A stretch of DNA of 44,776 nucleotides from positions 1-44,776 of the forward strand of contig JBHGBD010000033.1 in the NCBI GenBank assembly GCA_041946825.1, read 5' to 3'. Under the pieces are notes generated by a model that did no database searches, had not been told where the DNA came from, and worked only from the letters and a program-made list of their open reading frames with translations. Position numbers and translations under genes: made by a program. Origin of the DNA: CAZTHM01 sp041946825 (GTDB taxonomy: Bacteria; Acidobacteriota; Terriglobia; UBA7540). This document shows, one piece after another, positions 41,371-44,776 of the stretch (its first letter is position 1; each line of letters starts with the position of its first letter).

Positions 41371-41496
41371 GAAGTCGACAAAAGTCGAAATACGTAGAGA
41401 TACGAGCATTCTGGATTGAGGCTAACTCCACCGAAATCAACTATTTCTCCTTTGTTTTCAACAAATACAGACTACCGGTTGGTTTTACGCCAAAGT

Positions 41497-41536
41497 GTTT
41501 GAAGCCCCGGACGGACACCAGCCCGCATGCACTTCC
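41497..41536. repeat. Attachment repeat, far copy (orphan 5' half of tRNA-Sec)
   Basis: 40 bp identical to nt 1-40 of tRNA-Sec, including the D arm and anticodon loop, but with no 3' half following. It marks where the 5' part of the original chromosomal selC was left by the insertion. Confidence 0.9.
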
Positions 41537-41542
41537 GGATTG

Positions 41543-41571
41543 ATGGTAGTCGAGCCGGATTGGGTCGTCAA
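41543..41571 (-). promoter_or_regulatory. Displaced native promoter of selC
   Basis: On the minus strand: TTGACG (41571-41566), a 17-bp spacer, TACCAT (41548-41543), then six bases to the first nucleotide of the orphan tRNA-Sec 5' half at 41536. This is the expected geometry of a tRNA promoter. It is now about 5.95 kb from the intact tRNA. No equally good promoter is visible directly upstream of 35586. Confidence 0.6.
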
Positions 41572-41584
41572 CTCACGAGGCCTG

Positions 41585-41624
41585 AAAAGAAAAAAGGCGA
41601 GTCGCCGTTTCCCAACGACTCGCC
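41585..41624 (-). terminator. Rho-independent terminator of secreted paralogue A
   Basis: On the minus strand GGCGAGTCG pairs with CGACTCGCC (9 bp), followed by TTTTTTCTTTTC. It lies 18 bp after the stop of the gene at 41642-42379. Confidence 0.9.
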
Positions 41625-41641
41625 CATATTGAATAAAAGCG

Positions 41642-42379
41642 CTACTTAGAGAGGTTCAGGACAAACGGCATTCGCCAGTCGCCGTAGTCCACGGTATTCT
41701 TCTTCGTCCCACCGTAAGCCTGCAAGTGCGCCTCTCCGATATTGAGGCTGGTGCTCGAACATGCTTGAGAACTCACGACCCAAGTCCCGGCACCCGTTCG
41801 GGTGATGCAAGCGACCGGCCATTCAAGCCTGAAACGATTGATCTGACCGTCGCACGCGGCATTGCGGACATTGAAGTTCAGCCGAGCCATCCCCGAATAG
41901 TTGCTCCCTACGACCATCCTATCGAATGACCTGGGAGCGAAGACCGCCCAGTTCACAGCCTGATCCTGGTCGTGCTGGTCCCCCCAGCAGGGAGGCAAAA
42001 CGTTATTTGGGAACGGGCAATTTCCGGGCTTGCATTCGACGGGCGAATAGAAATGCATGAGCACCGTTCTGGTCCCGGGCGCAACCAAGCCGTTAACCAG
42101 CGTGTCGGTCGTATCCAGGGCGAAGACACGCTTGCTGGGGGTGAAACCTGAAAGCACAAGCGGGTCTCCACCGGGGTAGGAAAAACCGTCCGACTTCAGG
42201 CTGTAATCCCCGCTCCCCCCTGCTGGTGCGATGTCGGTATCACAGTTGGTGCAAGTTGTGGCAATATTCGCTGCCACGGGATACTTGTTGGCAGCCATCG
42301 CCCCGGTCGAGGATAGCAGGCCGATCATCAAAGCCGCGGAAGCAGACTTCACGAGATGCTTTAGCATAGCGTACCTCAT
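41642..42379 (-). CDS. Secreted Cys-containing protein, paralogue A
   Basis: 245 residues from ATG 42379, with AAGGAG four bases upstream. The frame runs to 42484 without support. A signal peptide ends near AMAANKYP. The mature protein has CTNCDTD (Cys43, Cys46), then GDYSLKSDGFSYPGG, APGTRTVLMHFYSPVEC, NNVLPPCWGDQHDQDQAVNW, MARLNFNVRNAACDGQ, CITRT and VDYGDWRMPF. The even spread of Cys suggests disulfides outside the cytoplasm. It is predicted to be beta-rich. I do not recognise the family. First (most downstream) of three tandem copies sharing all these motifs, each with its own terminator. Confidence 0.8.
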   Translation of the reverse strand: MRYAMLKHLVKSASAALMIGLLSSTGAMAANKYPVAANIATTCTNCDTDIAPAGGSGDYSLKSDGFSYPGGDPLVLSGFTPSKRVFALDTTDTLVNGLVAPGTRTVLMHFYSPVECKPGNCPFPNNVLPPCWGDQHDQDQAVNWAVFAPRSFDRMVVGSNYSGMARLNFNVRNAACDGQINRFRLEWPVACITRTGAGTWVVSSQACSSTSLNIGEAHLQAYGGTKKNTVDYGDWRMPFVLNLSK

Positions 42380-42447
42380 GGGGCTCCTTGCCCTTGAACT
42401 GAGTCCTGAAACCTTGCCGTTTATTCTGAGGGATTCACTTCTCGACG

Positions 42448-42493
42448 TCAAGAAAACAAAGGGCGAGTCGCGCCCCGGCAACAACTCGCCCTT
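42448..42493 (-). terminator. Rho-independent terminator of secreted paralogue B
   Basis: On the minus strand AAGGGCGAGT pairs with ACTCGCCCTT (10 bp), followed by TGTTTTCTT. The stem core GGCGAGT is shared with the terminators of paralogues A and C. Confidence 0.85.
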
Positions 42494-42508
42494 GGATGGA
42501 TACTGGCC

Positions 42509-43237
42509 TTACTTCACAAGCGTCAGGAAGAATGGCATTCGCCAGTCACCGTAATCCACCGTGTTCTTCTTCGTCCCGCCGTAAGCTTCTAAATGAGCTT
42601 CGCCGACATTCTGAGTCGAGAGCGTGCAGGCTTGAGAAGTAACGGTCCAACTCCCAGAACCGGTTCGCGTAATGCACACGGTGGGCCACTCAAGCCTGAA
42701 ACGGTTGATTTGCCGGTCACAGTCGGCGTTGCGAACGTTGAAGTTCAGACGGGCCATCCCTGAGTACTTCGCTCCTGTCGACATCCTCAAGAAGGAGGTG
42801 GGGGCAAAAATCGACCAGTTGACGGCTTGATCTTGGTCGTACTGGCCACCCCAGCACGGGGGTAAGATGTTGTTGGGATACTTGCAGGTCGGATCCACAA
42901 CACCACATTCTACCGATGAGTAGAAATGCATGAGCACCGTCCGCGTACTCGGCCCGACCACACCATTGCTGAGTGTCATGGTTGTGTCCAAGGTGTAGAC
43001 GCTGTTGTTCGTCAGAATCTGGGACTGGATTCGGCCGTCCGAGGACGGGCTGTACGCTCCGAACTCGTCCGGCAGAAGGCTGTACTTGCCGGCAACGTCA
43101 GTCTCACAATTCGAACAGGAAGTCGCCAGGCTGGCGGTCACATTCACCGCCGTTGCGGCCCAGGCCGCCAGGGCCGTGAGGCCAACTATGCTTACGATGA
43201 TCGCAGTCCGGCGCAGCGTTCCAGAAGCTTTTAACAT
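42509..43237 (-). CDS. Secreted Cys-containing protein, paralogue B
   Basis: 242 residues from ATG 43237, with AAGGAG six bases upstream. The frame extends to 43294. The signal peptide ends around LTALAAWAATA. It carries CSNCETD (Cys41, Cys44), STRTVLMHFYSSVECG, PPCWGGQYDQDQAVNW, MARLNFNVRNADCDRQ, INRFRLEWP, CITRTGSGSW and YGDWRMPFFL. It is the closest of the three to paralogue A (for example GEAHLEAYGGTKKNTVDYGD against GEAHLQAYGGTKKNTVDYGD). Separate terminators after each gene argue for single-gene transcripts. Function unknown. Confidence 0.8.
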   Translation of the reverse strand: MLKASGTLRRTAIIVSIVGLTALAAWAATAVNVTASLATSCSNCETDVAGKYSLLPDEFGAYSPSSDGRIQSQILTNNSVYTLDTTMTLSNGVVGPSTRTVLMHFYSSVECGVVDPTCKYPNNILPPCWGGQYDQDQAVNWSIFAPTSFLRMSTGAKYSGMARLNFNVRNADCDRQINRFRLEWPTVCITRTGSGSWTVTSQACTLSTQNVGEAHLEAYGGTKKNTVDYGDWRMPFFLTLVK

Positions 43238-43420
43238 GTTCACTCCTTGAAAATCTCCCGATGGTAGCAACACAATAACAGAGTTCATGCCCAATTCAAG
43301 ACAATTCTAGGGGCCGCGTCTGAGCAACGTCAATGGCACATTGGTTCCCCCCGGGGGATCAGGGCGGGGTGCGCCACACCTTGCTTAACCTCAAGAATCT
43401 AAGGCGCTTATTCTGGGGCT

Positions 43421-43466
43421 TTTCAAAACAAAGAAGGCGAGCCGTTGCCCGGCAACGACTCGCCTT
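43421..43466 (-). terminator. Rho-independent terminator of secreted paralogue C
   Basis: On the minus strand AAGGCGAG pairs with CTCGCCTT, with an additional CGTTGCC/GGCAACG inner stem, followed by CTTTGTTTTG. It has the same design as the other two in this array. Confidence 0.85.
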
Positions 43467-43488
43467 GGGGAATCTAGGAGGGGTGTCA

Positions 43489-44202
43489 TTACTTCGTCAA
43501 AGTCACTTTAAAGGGCACGCGCCAGTCGCCGTAGTAGATGGTCTGGCCACCCTTGCCGCCCTGACCGTTCAGGCCCGCTTCACCGTAGTTCGAAGCCTTG
43601 CCGCAGCTGTCAGAGGTAATGTCCCAAGTGCTCAGGCTGGTCCGCGTGATGCAGACGTTGTAGTACTTCAGGAAGAAGCGATACACCTGGCCATCGCACA
43701 CGCCGTTACGGACGTTAAAGTCCAGCCGAGAGAACCCCCCATACGACTGGCCGACTTGCATGCTCGGAAACCCCACCGAACTGGAGAAGATCGACCAGTT
43801 TACAGCCTGGTCCTGGTCGTGCGCGCCTTGCCAGCACGCCGGCAATACGTTGTTGGCGTAAATCCCTTCGACGGGCGAATAGAAATGCATCTCTACGGTG
43901 CGCGCCCCGGGACCCACCAAACCGTTCACCAGGGTATTCATGGTGCTCAGCGTATACACCGTGTTGTTGGTGAGGATTTGCGATTGGACGCCGTTACCCG
44001 GAGCATAGCTCGACCCATCAGAAAGGAGGCTGAAATCCCCCGTGGTTCCCACAGGTGAAACGTCCGTGTCGCAATTACTGCATTTTTCGGCCAAACTGGC
44101 GGTCAAATTGACCGCCTTCGCCGCGAACGCGGGAATAGACGCAACCGTCAGACCCACACAAACTGTCATCGTCACCAAAGCCTTGCGGACCATACTGCGC
44201 AT
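43489..44202 (-). CDS. Secreted Cys-containing protein, paralogue C
   Basis: 237 residues from ATG 44202, with AAGGAG eight bases upstream (ATG 44193 is an alternative). The signal peptide ends near SIPAFAAKA. It shares CSNCDTD (Cys41, Cys44), GARTVEMHFYSPVEG, LPACWQGAHDQDQAVNW, RLDFNVRNGVCDGQVYRF, CITRT and YYGDWRVPFKV with paralogues A and B but is the most divergent. It lacks the Cys after SPVE, and a Gly/Gln-rich GLNGQGGKGGQ replaces the AYGGTKKNTV stretch. It is probably the oldest duplicate. Function unknown, extracytoplasmic. Confidence 0.8.
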   Translation of the reverse strand: MRSMVRKALVTMTVCVGLTVASIPAFAAKAVNLTASLAEKCSNCDTDVSPVGTTGDFSLLSDGSSYAPGNGVQSQILTNNTVYTLSTMNTLVNGLVGPGARTVEMHFYSPVEGIYANNVLPACWQGAHDQDQAVNWSIFSSSVGFPSMQVGQSYGGFSRLDFNVRNGVCDGQVYRFFLKYYNVCITRTSLSTWDITSDSCGKASNYGEAGLNGQGGKGGQTIYYGDWRVPFKVTLTK

Positions 44203-44699
44203 TTCCTAATCTCCTTTTGCCGTCCTGTATCGGACGCGCCTCGTATTCTGTCGTTCACCACGTCCCTAAACACTCGGCAGGATAACAGCCTGATTGTGGG
44301 CGGACAATGGTACCGAAGTACTCCCTTGTTTTACAGTCACTTACGTGGGTTTGTGGCGGAACAATAGCGGTCTCACGTCTGCACCTAAGCCTTGCCACAT
44401 CTTATAGTTACGGATGCTACGGACAAGGCTTCATTGTCAATAAGCCCTGCGGGTCCCCAGCCCAACGCGCTCACTCTGGGTGGGTGGAAGGATGAACTCC
44501 AACTGCTACATATCGCGATGGCGCACTTATCCCCATTTGGCGCTGGACAGTCTCCATCGAGATTGGCAGAATTACAGATTAGGATCCTGAGCGCTGGGCA
44601 CGTGTTTCCGGGAGGTGTGGGCCCAAAGCGTTTGAGAGTTCGATCCGAACCTCAGACCCGAGCCAAACCCGGATGCCTGCGCGCTCAACCTTCGTTTTT
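44203..44699. other. 497-bp gap upstream of tRNA-Pro
   Basis: It must hold the promoter of paralogue C (minus strand) and of tRNA-Pro (plus strand). A 62-codon frame at 44307-44495 has no convincing start or protein features. I see no gene and no strong repeat here. Confidence 0.6.
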
Positions 44700-44776
44700 C
44701 GGGGCGTGGCGCAGCCTGGTAGCGCGCTTGCCTTGGGCGCAAGAGGTCCCCGGTTCAAATCCGGGCGCCCCGACCA
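44700..44776 (+). tRNA. tRNA-Pro (TGG)
   Basis: 77 nt with acceptor CGGGGCG/CGCCCCG, discriminator A and an encoded CCA ending exactly at the window edge. D arm GCGC...GCGC, anticodon stem CTTGC/GCAAG with loop CTTGGGC giving TGG, T arm CCCGG TTCAAAT CCGGG. Confidence 0.97.

Larger units (their letters stand above)
35547..41536. mobile_element. Genomic island integrated in the 5' half of selC
   Basis: Bounded by two exact 40-bp direct repeats (35547-35586 and 41497-41536), the first being nt 1-40 of tRNA-Sec. The repeat-to-repeat distance is 5950 bp. Contents: an excisionase-like gene, a restriction-type gene broken by a stop codon, a 1302-residue type IIG restriction-methyltransferase and a 78-residue unknown. 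11-bp iterated repeats lie inside each end. No integrase gene is present, so the element is either decayed or moved in trans. Confidence 0.85.

Noticed and set aside
43333..44058. 241-codon plus-strand frame opposite secreted paralogue C
   Set aside because: The minus-strand frame has a signal peptide, ribosome-binding site, terminator and two paralogues; the plus frame has none.
1..44776. CRISPR arrays, riboswitches and rRNA genes
   Set aside because: I looked for regularly spaced repeats, conserved riboswitch cores and rRNA signatures and found none. The only tandem repeats are the short 11-bp units at the island ends.

Overview
The window looks like a chromosomal segment of a GC-rich, Gram-negative-type bacterium, most likely an acidobacterium or close relative from an environmental genome. 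This is inferred from gene content: there is no rRNA gene here to settle it. Support for a diderm comes from RfaE2 (heptose nucleotide synthesis), a SurA-type periplasmic chaperone and many secreted proteins.

Layout. (1) 1-3250 is the end of an integrated element or prophage: small unrecognised genes, a membrane protein and a tyrosine integrase (2017-3240) that stops 10 bp before the 5' end of tRNA-Leu(CAA). (2) 3490-16884 is chromosomal backbone: an XRE regulator, hemL and a geranylgeranyl-reductase-type flavoprotein on the minus strand, then the tight plus-strand run rfaE2-mfd-surA-like-HD hydrolase-fabZ-like, followed by dusB, PilZ, rsmI, FmdB and galU. (3) 16885-17567 is a gene-poor gap with a direct repeat. 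(4) 17568-23517 holds tsaD, a hyuA-hyuB pair and a Tat-exported asparaginase-family hydrolase. (5) 23566-34595 is almost all minus strand: an internally duplicated CPBP membrane protease, a GNAT acetyltransferase, a class V aminotransferase, a sigma-like/zinc-finger fusion, small secreted proteins, a TPR remnant, and a CydA-like subunit fused to cytochrome c with a membrane partner. A thioredoxin-fold gene diverges from that pair.

(6) 35308-41580 is the selenocysteine tRNA locus. The intact tRNA-Sec (35492-35586, minus strand) has its first 40 nt duplicated exactly at 41497-41536. Between the copies lies about 5.95 kb with an excisionase-like gene, a restriction-type gene broken by an amber codon, an intact 1302-residue type IIG restriction-methyltransferase and a 78-residue unknown, but no integrase. 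A good promoter sits just beyond the far copy, exactly where the native selC promoter should be, so the insertion appears to have separated selC from its own promoter. Both integrated elements in the window lie on the 5' side of a tRNA, which is an uncommon geometry.

(7) 41642-44202 holds three tandem paralogues of an unrecognised secreted cysteine-containing family, each ending in its own near-identical terminator hairpin. The window ends with tRNA-Pro(TGG).

The most notable items are the selC element and its promoter displacement, the secreted three-paralogue family, the cytochrome-c-fused CydA-like oxidase lacking the b558 histidine and Q-loop, the duplicated CPBP protein, and a FabZ-like protein lacking the catalytic histidine.
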